Assembly (NCBI GenBank): GCA_946480965.1
Contig: CAMLMI010000218.1
Location: 1 to 7,775, forward strand
Origin: an uncultured Verrucomicrobiales bacterium
GTDB lineage: Bacteria > Verrucomicrobiota > Verrucomicrobiae > Limisphaerales > CANJSG01
Reading direction: 5' to 3'
Length of the DNA: 7,775 bases
This document shows positions 1 through 6,215 of this stretch, in pieces. Within the stretch, counting starts at the first letter, position 1. Each line of letters begins with the position of its first letter. Below the pieces are notes generated by a model. It was not told where the DNA came from. It ran no database searches and saw only the letters and a list, made by a program, of their open reading frames with translations. Both the position numbers and the translations under genes were made by a program.

Positions 1-224
1 TGCTGCTGCTCGACGGGCACGTCCTGTTCCTCGGAGGTCACCTTGTCGAGGCCGCCCATGGCGATGAGCGACTCCTTCATGGCGTTCTCCATGCCCTTCA
101 CCACGGCGGACATGGCGACGAGGCTGCTCACGCCGAGCACGATGCCGAGCATGGTGAGCATGGAGCGGAACCGGTTGGCCCAGATTTCCTTGAACCCGAC
201 GAGGATGGCGTTGAACAGGAACAT
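1..224 (-). CDS. MacB/FtsX-type ABC transporter permease 2 (N-terminal part only)
   Basis: Only the first 74 codons lie in the window; the rest continues past the left edge. The visible protein has a short cytoplasmic start, a basic KEIWANRFRS stretch, one hydrophobic membrane segment (about residues 21-42) containing TMLGIVLGVSSLVAM, then VVKGMENAMKE and the beginning of the periplasmic domain. This is the N-terminal signature of MacB-type permeases (a MacB_PCD periplasmic domain and an FtsX-like C-terminal domain should follow). It aligns residue for residue with permease 1, with well over half of the first 60 positions identical, so the two are tandem paralogues. The ATG at 224 lies 6 bp after the stop of permease 1 and is supported by that alignment; no Shine-Dalgarno sequence precedes it. 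It probably pairs with, or replaces, permease 1 in the complex. Family is secure; substrate is unknown. Confidence 0.9.
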   Translation of the reverse strand, partial: MFLFNAILVGFKEIWANRFRSMLTMLGIVLGVSSLVAMSAVVKGMENAMKESLIAMGGLDKVTSEEQDVPVEQQ

Positions 225-230
225 CGTCGT

Positions 231-1586
231 CTATTCGTAGCGGAGCGCCTGCATGGGTTCGAGCCGGCTGGCCTTCATGGCGGGATACAGTCCCGCGAGG
301 ATGCCGACGACGACGCTGGCGGAGAAACCGACCGCCAGCGCGGTCAACGTGATCTCCGGCGTGTTGTCCGTGGGCGACGCGAACTTGAGCACCTCGACCA
401 GGCCGACCGAGGCCAGCAGCCCGGCGACGCCGCCGATGAAGGCGATGACCACGCTCTCCACCAGGATCTGCACGAAGATGTCGGGACCGGTCGCGCCCAC
501 GGCCTTGCGCAAACCGACCTCGCGGACGCGCTCGGTGATGCTGGCCATCATGATGTTCATGATGCCGATGCCGCCGACGAGCAGGCTGATCGCCGCGATG
601 AAGCCGCCGCTGATCCGCTGGTTCAGGATCGCCACCTTGATCCGCTCCGCCCAGTCCTCCTCGGTCATGAAGCCGAAGTCCTCGATGCCCTTGTGGACGG
701 ACATCAGCACGTTGCGGATCTGGCCGAGGGCGGGTTCCAGCGACTCGTAGCGGTCGAGCCGGAGGTTGATGGTGGTGAGGCGGTAGTCGGGGATGCTGTT
801 GGTGCCGGTGGCGGAACGGAAGTTCATCATGGCCGTGTTCAGCGGCATGAGGATCGTCATGTTCTTCATGTGATAGACGAAGCTGGTGCCGCCCCGGCGT
901 CCGCCACGCCCGCCGGTGCGCGGCCTCTGGTCCGGGTTCTGCGCGTAGAACTCCCGTAGCTTCTTGTCCTGCGCGCTCTCGTAGTGCTCGAACATGCCGA
1001 CGACGGTGAACGGCTGGTTGTTGAGGAAGATGACCTCGCCCACGGGATCGACCGGCTCGCCCGTCTCCTCCGGCGAGCCGAACAGCTCGTCGCGGATGGC
1101 GGTGCCGATGACGCAGACGCTGCGGGCCGATTCGTCGTCGATCTCGTTGAACATCCGGCCGTGGGCCACGCGGTGCTGGCCGATCTCCAGGTAGGAGGGC
1201 GTGGTGCCGAGGACCATCCAGGAGAAGGTGGACTTGCCGCCCTTGCGCGCGTTGATGCCGCGCAGGCGGACCTCGGGGGCGATGAGGTTCACGTAGGGCA
1301 CGTTGTGCCGGATGGCGGTCACGTCGTTCATCGTGGTGCCCACGGCCTGGTCCACGAGATGGAGCTGGTGCGGCGGCAAGTCGTCGTTCTCCACGACGCG
1401 GATGCGCTCCAGTCCGCCGATGGCGATGAACGCTTCCTTCATCCCGTTCTCCATGCCTTTCACCAGCGCGGACATGGCCACGAGGCTGGCGACGCCGAGG
1501 ATGATGCCGAGCATGGTGAGCAGGGAGCGGAACTTGTGCGCCCAGATCTCTTTCAACCCGACGGAAATGGCCATCCAGAGGTCCAT
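231..1586 (-). CDS. MacB/FtsX-type ABC transporter permease 1
   Basis: A 451-residue inner-membrane permease without a fused ATPase, the normal length for a stand-alone MacB/LolC-type subunit. Order of parts: cytoplasmic KEIWAHKFRS, first membrane segment (about residues 21-42, TMLGIILGVASLVAM), a large periplasmic MacB_PCD-type domain (about 50-320), then an FtsX-like domain with three membrane segments (about 325-350, 372-400, 414-436). The cytoplasmic loop carries the conserved TERVREVGLRKAVGAT motif (351-366), which in this family contacts the ATPase, and the protein ends with LYPAMKASRLEPMQALRYE. These proteins transmit ATPase strokes to a periplasmic adaptor to export peptides, lipoproteins or small molecules. 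The periplasmic domain has an unusual Gly/Arg-rich patch (GGRGGRRGG, 225-233). The ATG at 1586 matches the paralogue's start but lacks a Shine-Dalgarno sequence and lies only 7 bp from the end of the GxxExxY repeat unit. Substrate cannot be told from sequence. Confidence 0.93.
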   Translation of the reverse strand: MDLWMAISVGLKEIWAHKFRSLLTMLGIILGVASLVAMSALVKGMENGMKEAFIAIGGLERIRVVENDDLPPHQLHLVDQAVGTTMNDVTAIRHNVPYVNLIAPEVRLRGINARKGGKSTFSWMVLGTTPSYLEIGQHRVAHGRMFNEIDDESARSVCVIGTAIRDELFGSPEETGEPVDPVGEVIFLNNQPFTVVGMFEHYESAQDKKLREFYAQNPDQRPRTGGRGGRRGGTSFVYHMKNMTILMPLNTAMMNFRSATGTNSIPDYRLTTINLRLDRYESLEPALGQIRNVLMSVHKGIEDFGFMTEEDWAERIKVAILNQRISGGFIAAISLLVGGIGIMNIMMASITERVREVGLRKAVGATGPDIFVQILVESVVIAFIGGVAGLLASVGLVEVLKFASPTDNTPEITLTALAVGFSASVVVGILAGLYPAMKASRLEPMQALRYE

Positions 1587-1593
1587 GTGATTT

Positions 1594-1623
1594 TTAACCG
1601 CAGAAAACGCGGACTACGCAGAA
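1594..1623 (+). repeat. Left inverted repeat of GxxExxY unit (three 9-nt units)
   Basis: After the leading bases, the + strand from 1597 reads as three 9-nt units: ACCGCAGAA, AACGCGGAC, TACGCAGAA (consensus NACGCAGAA). It is the reverse complement of the right repeat with three mismatches in 30. The stop codon (TAG, 1616-1614 on the minus strand) of the GxxExxY gene lies inside it, and its outer edge is 7 bp from the permease 1 start codon. Confidence 0.8.
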
Positions 1624-2024
1624 CCGAGCTTGGAGCGGACGATGCGCTCGTATTCGAGGCCGGGATAATGGCCGAAGTTCACCAGCAGGCCGACCTTGAG
1701 GCCGGCTGCTTTGAGATAGTTGTGGACCTGGGAACGGTGCTCGTCCGCCAAAGCCTTCACCGCCTTGATCTCCAGCACCACTTGGTCGAAGCAGAGGAAA
1801 TCGGGATCGTAGGTTTGCCGCAACGGCTGGCCTTTATAGGACAGCGACAGCTTGGGTTCGTGGACCGCGGGGATGTTCTGCAAACGGAACTCCACGTCCA
1901 AACACTCGTGATAGACGGGCTCCAAGAAGCCGCAGCCCTTTTCCTTGTAGACCTCGAAGCACGCGCCGATGACGCGATACGTCTCGTCTTTCAGGGGGAA
2001 ATCGTTGTGCCGGTCGGATTCCAT
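1614..2024 (-). CDS. GxxExxY protein (PDDEXK_3-like, possible nuclease fold)
   Basis: A 136-residue protein of the GxxExxY family (TIGR04256 / Pfam PDDEXK_3). The naming motif is present as GFLEPVY (G32, E35, Y38), preceded by the typical YRVIGACFEVYKEKGCGF helix. A PD-(D/E)XK-like core follows: DPDF (D75), then LEIK (E85, K87), then HRSQVHNYLKAAG (Q99), the residues expected of that nuclease superfamily. The C-terminal half (GLKVGLLVNFG) is also typical. No member function is established as far as I know, so nuclease activity is inference from fold. The ATG at 2024 is chosen because it has a GGAAG sequence 8 nt upstream and leaves a family-like start; an in-frame TTG at 2054, overlapping the ATPase stop, would add ten repeat-encoded residues (MTAENAEDAE). 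It interrupts an ABC exporter operon and has no evident link to export. Confidence 0.9.
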   Translation of the reverse strand: MESDRHNDFPLKDETYRVIGACFEVYKEKGCGFLEPVYHECLDVEFRLQNIPAVHEPKLSLSYKGQPLRQTYDPDFLCFDQVVLEIKAVKALADEHRSQVHNYLKAAGLKVGLLVNFGHYPGLEYERIVRSKLGSA

Positions 2025-2050
2025 TTCTGCGTCTTCCGCGTTTTCTGCGG

Positions 2051-2054
<4 letters not shown>
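2025..2054 (-). repeat. Right inverted repeat of GxxExxY unit (three 9-nt units)
   Basis: On the minus strand the three units are ACCGCAGAA, AACGCGGAA, GACGCAGAA, preceded by TTG. Read in the frame of the downstream gene these give the tripeptides TAE, NAE, DAE. The outer bases TTGA hold the TGA stop of the ATPase gene, and the inner part holds the GGAAG before the GxxExxY start. It pairs with the left repeat at 27 of 30 positions. Confidence 0.8.
2033..2037 (-). promoter_or_regulatory. Shine-Dalgarno-like GGAAG for the GxxExxY gene
   Basis: GGAAG lies 8 nt upstream of the ATG at 2024 and inside the right inverted repeat. It is the only start in the window with a recognisable ribosome binding site, and it favours the ATG at 2024 over the TTG at 2054. 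Confidence 0.4.
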
Positions 2055-2752
<698 letters not shown>

Positions 2753-2758
2753 GACGGG

Positions 2759-3976
2759 TCAGGCTTTGGCGCTGCGGAGCGACGAACCGTGGAGACCGCT
2801 GCGCGCGCCGGCGCCGGGTTTGCCGGCGGACTTGGCGTCCTGGGACGGTTCCACCGCGCGGGTGCCGGGCGGTTCAAGGGAGACGGTTTCGCCGCCGTTC
2901 AGGCCGGACTGGACCTCGGCGTGGAAGAAGTCGGAAACGCCGATGCGGACGGGGCGTTTCTCGAACATCCCGTCGGCCCGCTGCACATAGACGAAGCGAC
3001 CGTCCTGTTCGGTGAACACGGCGGGCAGCGGCACGGTGACCACGTTCGAGGCGGAGGCGACGGGGATGGAGATGTTGGCCGTCATGCCGGGGCGAACGCG
3101 GGGGTCCGCGGCCTTGAGCGTGATGCGGCAGGCGAAGCCCTTGATCTGGTTCTTGATCGTCGCCTGCGGGGCGATGCGGTCCACGATGCCGACGAGCTTC
3201 AGGCCCGGCACGGAATCGATCTGGATGCCGACCTCCTGGTTCACGAAAAGGCGTGTGACATCGACCTGGTTCACGTGGGCGTTGATCACCAGATCGTTGA
3301 GGTTCGCGATGGTCAGCACCTCGGTGCCGCTGTTGAAGCCGCCGGAGCCGGACACGGCCTGCCCCACGGAGACGGGCCGGGTGAGAATGGTGCAGTCGAA
3401 CGGGGCGAAGATGCGGGTCTTGGTGAGGCGTTCCTCGACCAGCGCCAGTTCCTTCTCGGAACGCTTCAGGCTGTTCTCGGCCAAGGCCACCTCGTTCTTG
3501 GCGCGGTCCAGCGCGGTCTGGGCGTCGTCGAACAGCTCCTGCGACACGAGCCGCTCCTCGAAGAGCTGTTTGGAACGGGTGAAGTTCCGCTCGGCCTGCT
3601 CCAGGTTGAACTTCGCGCCGTTGATCGAAAGCTTCGCGCCGTCGATCTGGTCGATGCGCTGCTGGCGCTCGATCTGCAGGTCCTTGTCGTCGAGGCTGAA
3701 CAGCAGCGAGCCCTTCTTGACCGAATCGCCGATGTCCACCGGGAGCTGGTCGATCTTGCCGTTGACCTCGGGACGGACGGAAACCTGGTCGGCCGGGCCG
3801 ATGTCGCCGGCGACGTTGATGGCGAAGCTGATGTCGCGCTTCTCGGCCACGGCGGTGCTGGGAAGCTTGCTGGCGGACTCGGCCGCCGCCGGGGCGCCGC
3901 CCCATTTCTTCCAGGCGAACCAGCCCCCGCCTCCGAGGACGCCCGCCACCACCAGTGTCGTTATGAGTTTGCTCAT
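2759..3976 (-). CDS. HlyD/MacA-family periplasmic adaptor (membrane fusion) protein
   Basis: A 405-residue membrane-fusion protein that should link the ABC permeases to an outer-membrane channel. An N-terminal membrane anchor (residues 4-22) leads into a low-complexity linker, then the first half of the lipoyl/barrel-sandwich domain (about 60-100, with RPEVNGKIDQLPVDIGDSVKKG), a long coiled-coil hairpin (about 100-185, rich in E/K/Q/L), the second lipoyl half (186-225, IFAPFDCTI, VSVGQAV), a beta-barrel (228-305) ending in the family motif RVRPGMTANISI, and a membrane-proximal domain (about 315-370). The last 35 residues are low-complexity and Ala/Gly/Ser-rich. The ATG at 3976 is chosen because the anchor starts right after it; an upstream in-frame ATG at 4039 would add 21 polar residues before the anchor. 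It is the first gene of the exporter operon. No outer-membrane TolC-like gene is visible. Confidence 0.93.
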   Translation of the reverse strand: MSKLITTLVVAGVLGGGGWFAWKKWGGAPAAAESASKLPSTAVAEKRDISFAINVAGDIGPADQVSVRPEVNGKIDQLPVDIGDSVKKGSLLFSLDDKDLQIERQQRIDQIDGAKLSINGAKFNLEQAERNFTRSKQLFEERLVSQELFDDAQTALDRAKNEVALAENSLKRSEKELALVEERLTKTRIFAPFDCTILTRPVSVGQAVSGSGGFNSGTEVLTIANLNDLVINAHVNQVDVTRLFVNQEVGIQIDSVPGLKLVGIVDRIAPQATIKNQIKGFACRITLKAADPRVRPGMTANISIPVASASNVVTVPLPAVFTEQDGRFVYVQRADGMFEKRPVRIGVSDFFHAEVQSGLNGGETVSLEPPGTRAVEPSQDAKSAGKPGAGARSGLHGSSLRSAKA

Positions 3977-4040
3977 GAGAATTTGGCCCAAACTAGAGAA
4001 TGATACGTATGCGTGCAATCGGCTTTTTGCTTCCCGCACC
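3977..4040 (-). promoter_or_regulatory. Candidate promoter/leader of the exporter operon
   Basis: This is the most AT-rich stretch of an otherwise GC-rich gap and lies directly upstream of the adaptor start. A TATCAT (4005-4000) could be a -10 element, giving a leader of about 17 nt. I find no good -35 element at the proper spacing and no Shine-Dalgarno sequence before the ATG. Position and composition are the main support. Confidence 0.25.
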
Positions 4041-4352
4041 GACGAAAAAGCAGCGCGGGGAACGCGCCGGAAGGCGCAACCGATGTCGGACGGAGCCGAG
4101 ACGGGGCATGTTCAGCCGATGGCGGAGAAAAGGCCGTCCCCAATTCCGGGGACGCGCAGCGATGCCTGCGGCGAAAAGGAGCGGACGGGCTCGTCCACAA
4201 GGCCGACCAGAAGAGAATGTTCGGCGAACACCGTGGGAAGCGGGGCGGGAACTCTTTGGAGGACATGCCCATTGTGCCCTAGGGGCGCGGGACGGGTAAG
4301 AGACCGGGCTCCCCAACCCGGCGTTCGGCCTCCTTCCCGAAAACTCGCCCCT
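4041..4352. other. Intergenic region between mtnA and the exporter operon
   Basis: About 310 bp without a gene I can support. It contains one strong hairpin (4135-4154), a CCCTAGGG palindrome (4277-4284) and a weaker CCGGG/CCCGG inverted repeat (4304-4308 with 4317-4321). Reading frames are open across it on both strands, but the predicted peptides are Arg/Pro/Ser-rich, match no family I know and look like chance openings in GC-rich DNA. Confidence 0.6.
4128..4154 (-). terminator. Hairpin with short U-tract, possible terminator after mtnA
   Basis: On the minus strand CGTCCCC (4154-4148) and GGGGACG (4141-4135) form a perfect 7-bp GC-rich stem with a 6-nt loop (GGAATT), followed by GCC and a TTTT run (4131-4128). 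It could end the TPR-mtnA transcript about 200 nt after the mtnA stop. The U-tract is short, so it might instead be a REP-like palindrome or a processing site. Confidence 0.35.
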
Positions 4353-5474
4353 TCAACCTCCCAGCAACGTCCGCTTCGGCCACAGCTCCCGGGGCTTGAA
4401 TATCCCGACGGGCGTGATGATGCCGGTGATCAGCTCCGGCGGCGTGACATCGAAGCCGGGATTGCGCGCCGGGCTGGAGGGGTTCGCAACGCGCACGTAG
4501 GTGCGTTCCGCCGCCTTCCGCTTTCCGCTTTCCGCTTTCGCCGCCACGCCCCACGCCCCGAGAATTTCGCTTTCGTGCCGTTCTTCGATGGGGATGTCGG
4601 TCCCTCGTTTGAGGTTCCAGTCGATGGTGGAGAGCGGAATGGCGACGTAGAAGGGTATGCCGTGGCGATGGGCGAGGACGGCCTTGGTGTAGGTGCCGAT
4701 CTTGTTGGCCACCTCGCCGGTGCGCCCGAGGGTGCGGTCGCTGCCGACGATGACGAGGTCGATCTCCCCGCGCTGCATGAGATGGCCGGCGGCGTTGTCG
4801 GCGATGATGTGGTGGGGAATGCCCTGCTGGGCCAATTCCCAAGCGGTGAGGGTCGCGCCCTGGCTACGCGGACGGGTCTCGTCGCAGAAGACGTGGAACT
4901 TCCGCCCCTTCTCCTGCGCGGCATACATGGGCGCGGTGGCGCTGCCGTAGTCCACGAAGGCCAGCCAGCCGGCGTTGCAGTGGGTGAGCACGTTCATGCC
5001 GTTGCGGATGAGCTTCGCGCCGTGTTTCCCGATGGCGAGGCAATGCTCCGCGTCTTCGTGGGCGAATTCTTCGGCGGCGGCCAAGGCCAAGGCTTGGCGC
5101 TCGGCCACGGTCGTTCCGTCGGACATTGTCTTGCGCACACCGAGCATGGCGTTGACCGGGTCCACGGCCGTGGGCCGGGCGTCCTTCAACACTTGGAAGA
5201 CGGTTTCGAAGTGGGCCTCGAACTTGGCGAGATCCTTTCCCCGGAACACCGCCGCGCCCTGGGCCAAACCATACGCCGCCGTCGCGCCGATCGCCCCGGC
5301 GCCGCGCACGACCATGTCGCGGATGGCGGCGGCGGTTTCGCGGAAGGTGCGGGTGCGCACGATGCGGAACTCGTGCGGCAGCAGCCGTTGCTCGATCAGA
5401 CGGACTTCGTTGGCCGCCGCGTCGAAGGTGACGGTGCGGTAGTGGCGGGACTGGCCGCCGTGCTGGACGATCAT
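4353..5474 (-). CDS. mtnA: S-methyl-5-thioribose-1-phosphate isomerase (MtnA, eIF-2B-like superfamily)
   Basis: A 373-residue enzyme that converts 5-methylthioribose-1-phosphate to 5-methylthioribulose-1-phosphate in cytoplasmic salvage of methylthioadenosine. The N-terminal MVVRGAGAIGATAAYG (54-69) is the phosphate-binding region; the catalytic cysteine is C166 in LTHCNAGW and the catalytic aspartate is D246 in VGSDRT, followed by ANKIGTYTKA. The combination HCNAGWLA, DETRPRSQGA, IADNAAGHLM, FYVAIPLSTIDW and IPIEER resembles, from memory, the MtnA subgroup of Rhodospirillum-like bacteria more than the Bacillus type. A lysine-rich insert (about 311-324, AAKAESGKRKAAER) lies between conserved segments and is encoded by a triplicated 7-nt repeat. 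The ATG at 5474 is 9 bp after the TPR gene's stop, so the two are probably co-transcribed. No other methionine-salvage gene is in the window. The main alternative is another eIF-2B-like sugar-phosphate isomerase, which is less likely. Confidence 0.92.
   Translation of the reverse strand: MIVQHGGQSRHYRTVTFDAAANEVRLIEQRLLPHEFRIVRTRTFRETAAAIRDMVVRGAGAIGATAAYGLAQGAAVFRGKDLAKFEAHFETVFQVLKDARPTAVDPVNAMLGVRKTMSDGTTVAERQALALAAAEEFAHEDAEHCLAIGKHGAKLIRNGMNVLTHCNAGWLAFVDYGSATAPMYAAQEKGRKFHVFCDETRPRSQGATLTAWELAQQGIPHHIIADNAAGHLMQRGEIDLVIVGSDRTLGRTGEVANKIGTYTKAVLAHRHGIPFYVAIPLSTIDWNLKRGTDIPIEERHESEILGAWGVAAKAESGKRKAAERTYVRVANPSSPARNPGFDVTPPELITGIITPVGIFKPRELWPKRTLLGG
4516..4539. repeat. 7-nt tandem repeat (TTCCGCT x3 plus partial) inside mtnA
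   Basis: Three perfect copies of TTCCGCT (4516-4536) and a partial TTC follow head to tail on the + strand. On the coding strand they give the residues around AESGKRKA. Three copies are 21 nt, so the reading frame is kept; gain or loss of one or two copies would shift it. Confidence 0.85.
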
Positions 5475-5483
5475 GCCCGCAGG

Positions 5484-5903
5484 CTAGGAGCCCTGTTCGG
5501 AGAGTTCACCCTCAATCAACGCCTGGATGGGCGCGAAGCGTTCGTCGGCGCGGAGCTTGCGCAGATCGGGGTCCTGCATGAGCCAGTCGAAATCGCGGTA
5601 GCCGAGCTGGATGGATTTCCGGAGGGCTTCGGCCGCTTCGTCCAGGCGCTTCAGGAGAGAGAGGCTGCAGGCCAGGTTGAAGAGCACGCCGGGATCGGTC
5701 GGCTTCAGGGCCACGAGCTTCTGGTCGATGGCAAGACCCTCTTCGTGCCGCCCGCGCTTGGTGTAGTCGTCGCCGAGGATTTCCAGCGCCTCCACGTATC
5801 CGGGATCGCGGCGCAGGACGCCTTCGAGGAAGCCGATCTCGATGTCGATGTCACGCTGCTGCTTGCGGGTGAGGCGACGCCGGGACGGGTTTTTCTTGGC
5901 CAT
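5484..5903 (-). CDS. Small tetratricopeptide-repeat protein
   Basis: A 139-residue soluble protein. A basic N-terminus (KKNPSRRRLTRKQQR, residues 3-17) precedes about three helical TPR units: roughly 18-35 (partial), 36-69 (ALEILGDDYTKRGRHEEGLAID, with the G, Y, G and A positions of a TPR) and 71-104 (GVLFNLACSLSLLKRLDEA). The C-terminus has the DPDLRKLRADERF ending often seen after the last TPR in this kind of protein. TPRs bind partner proteins; no partner is evident. There is no signal peptide, so it should be cytoplasmic. The ATG at 5903 is chosen because the frame upstream (open to 6113) gives a composition unlike a protein domain and because the TPR region starts soon after. It is followed after 9 bp by mtnA, suggesting one operon, though a functional link is not established. 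Confidence 0.85.
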   Translation of the reverse strand: MAKKNPSRRRLTRKQQRDIDIEIGFLEGVLRRDPGYVEALEILGDDYTKRGRHEEGLAIDQKLVALKPTDPGVLFNLACSLSLLKRLDEAAEALRKSIQLGYRDFDWLMQDPDLRKLRADERFAPIQALIEGELSEQGS

Positions 5904-5913
5904 ACAACGGCGT

Positions 5914-5944
5914 TCTATATGTGCCCGAAGAGGTGAGCTGTCCA
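5914..5944 (-). promoter_or_regulatory. Candidate promoter of the TPR-mtnA operon
   Basis: On the minus strand TGGACA (5944-5939) and TATAGA (5919-5914) resemble -35 and -10 boxes with a 19-nt spacer (17 if CATATA is taken as the -10). The -10 is only 10 nt before the ATG, so transcription would start within a few bases of it and give a leaderless or nearly leaderless mRNA, which fits the absence of a Shine-Dalgarno sequence. Confidence 0.3.
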
Positions 5945-6215
5945 CCCCTTTTCTCCGGCGCGAAACCGGCGGAACGGGAACCGCGAATCGACCCGAATCC
6001 GCACGAGCGAGAACGGGCGGAAAGACCGCCGCAACCTCATCCGGGACCGATCTGGTTGCGGGGCATCTTCCTCCGGAGACCCAGGCCTGATCGACCGAAA
6101 AATCCCGACACAAGGTGGAGAGGTATTCGGAGACCGGCTGAACGCTTGTCCTGCTCTGGCCCGATGCTCTTGGCGGTCATCTTTCCGGGCATTTGCCCAT
6201 CTGCATCGTTCGGGA
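5945..6215. other. Intergenic region between polA and the TPR gene
   Basis: No gene can be supported here. Just past the polA stop is a small GGGC/GCCC inverted repeat (in GGGCAAATGCCC on the minus strand, about 6188-6199) without a T-run, and further on a TTTTT run with only a weak preceding stem. No convincing terminator for polA is visible. Confidence 0.5.

Noticed and set aside
3977..4039. Upstream start for the adaptor protein at 4039
   Set aside because: It would place 21 polar residues before the membrane anchor, and the best promoter-like bases would fall inside the gene.
3993..4316. Minus-strand open frames of about 100 codons in the gap between mtnA and the adaptor gene
   Set aside because: Two overlapping frames are both open, both peptides are Arg/Pro/Ser-rich with no family resemblance, and the region contains a hairpin; coding is unlikely.
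4304..4321. CCGGG/CCCGG inverted repeat just after the mtnA stop as a terminator
   Set aside because: The stem is only 5 bp and no T-run follows on either strand; the hairpin at 4135-4154 is a better candidate.
3012..5936. Very long + strand open frame (974 codons) spanning the adaptor, the gap, mtnA and the TPR gene
   Set aside because: It is antisense to well-supported genes and has no coherent domains; its length follows from codon bias of the opposite strand.
5904..6113. In-frame N-terminal extension of the TPR protein by 70 residues
   Set aside because: The added sequence has no domain, is Pro/Arg/Val-rich, and the downstream ATG at 5903 fits both the basic start of the domain and a candidate promoter.
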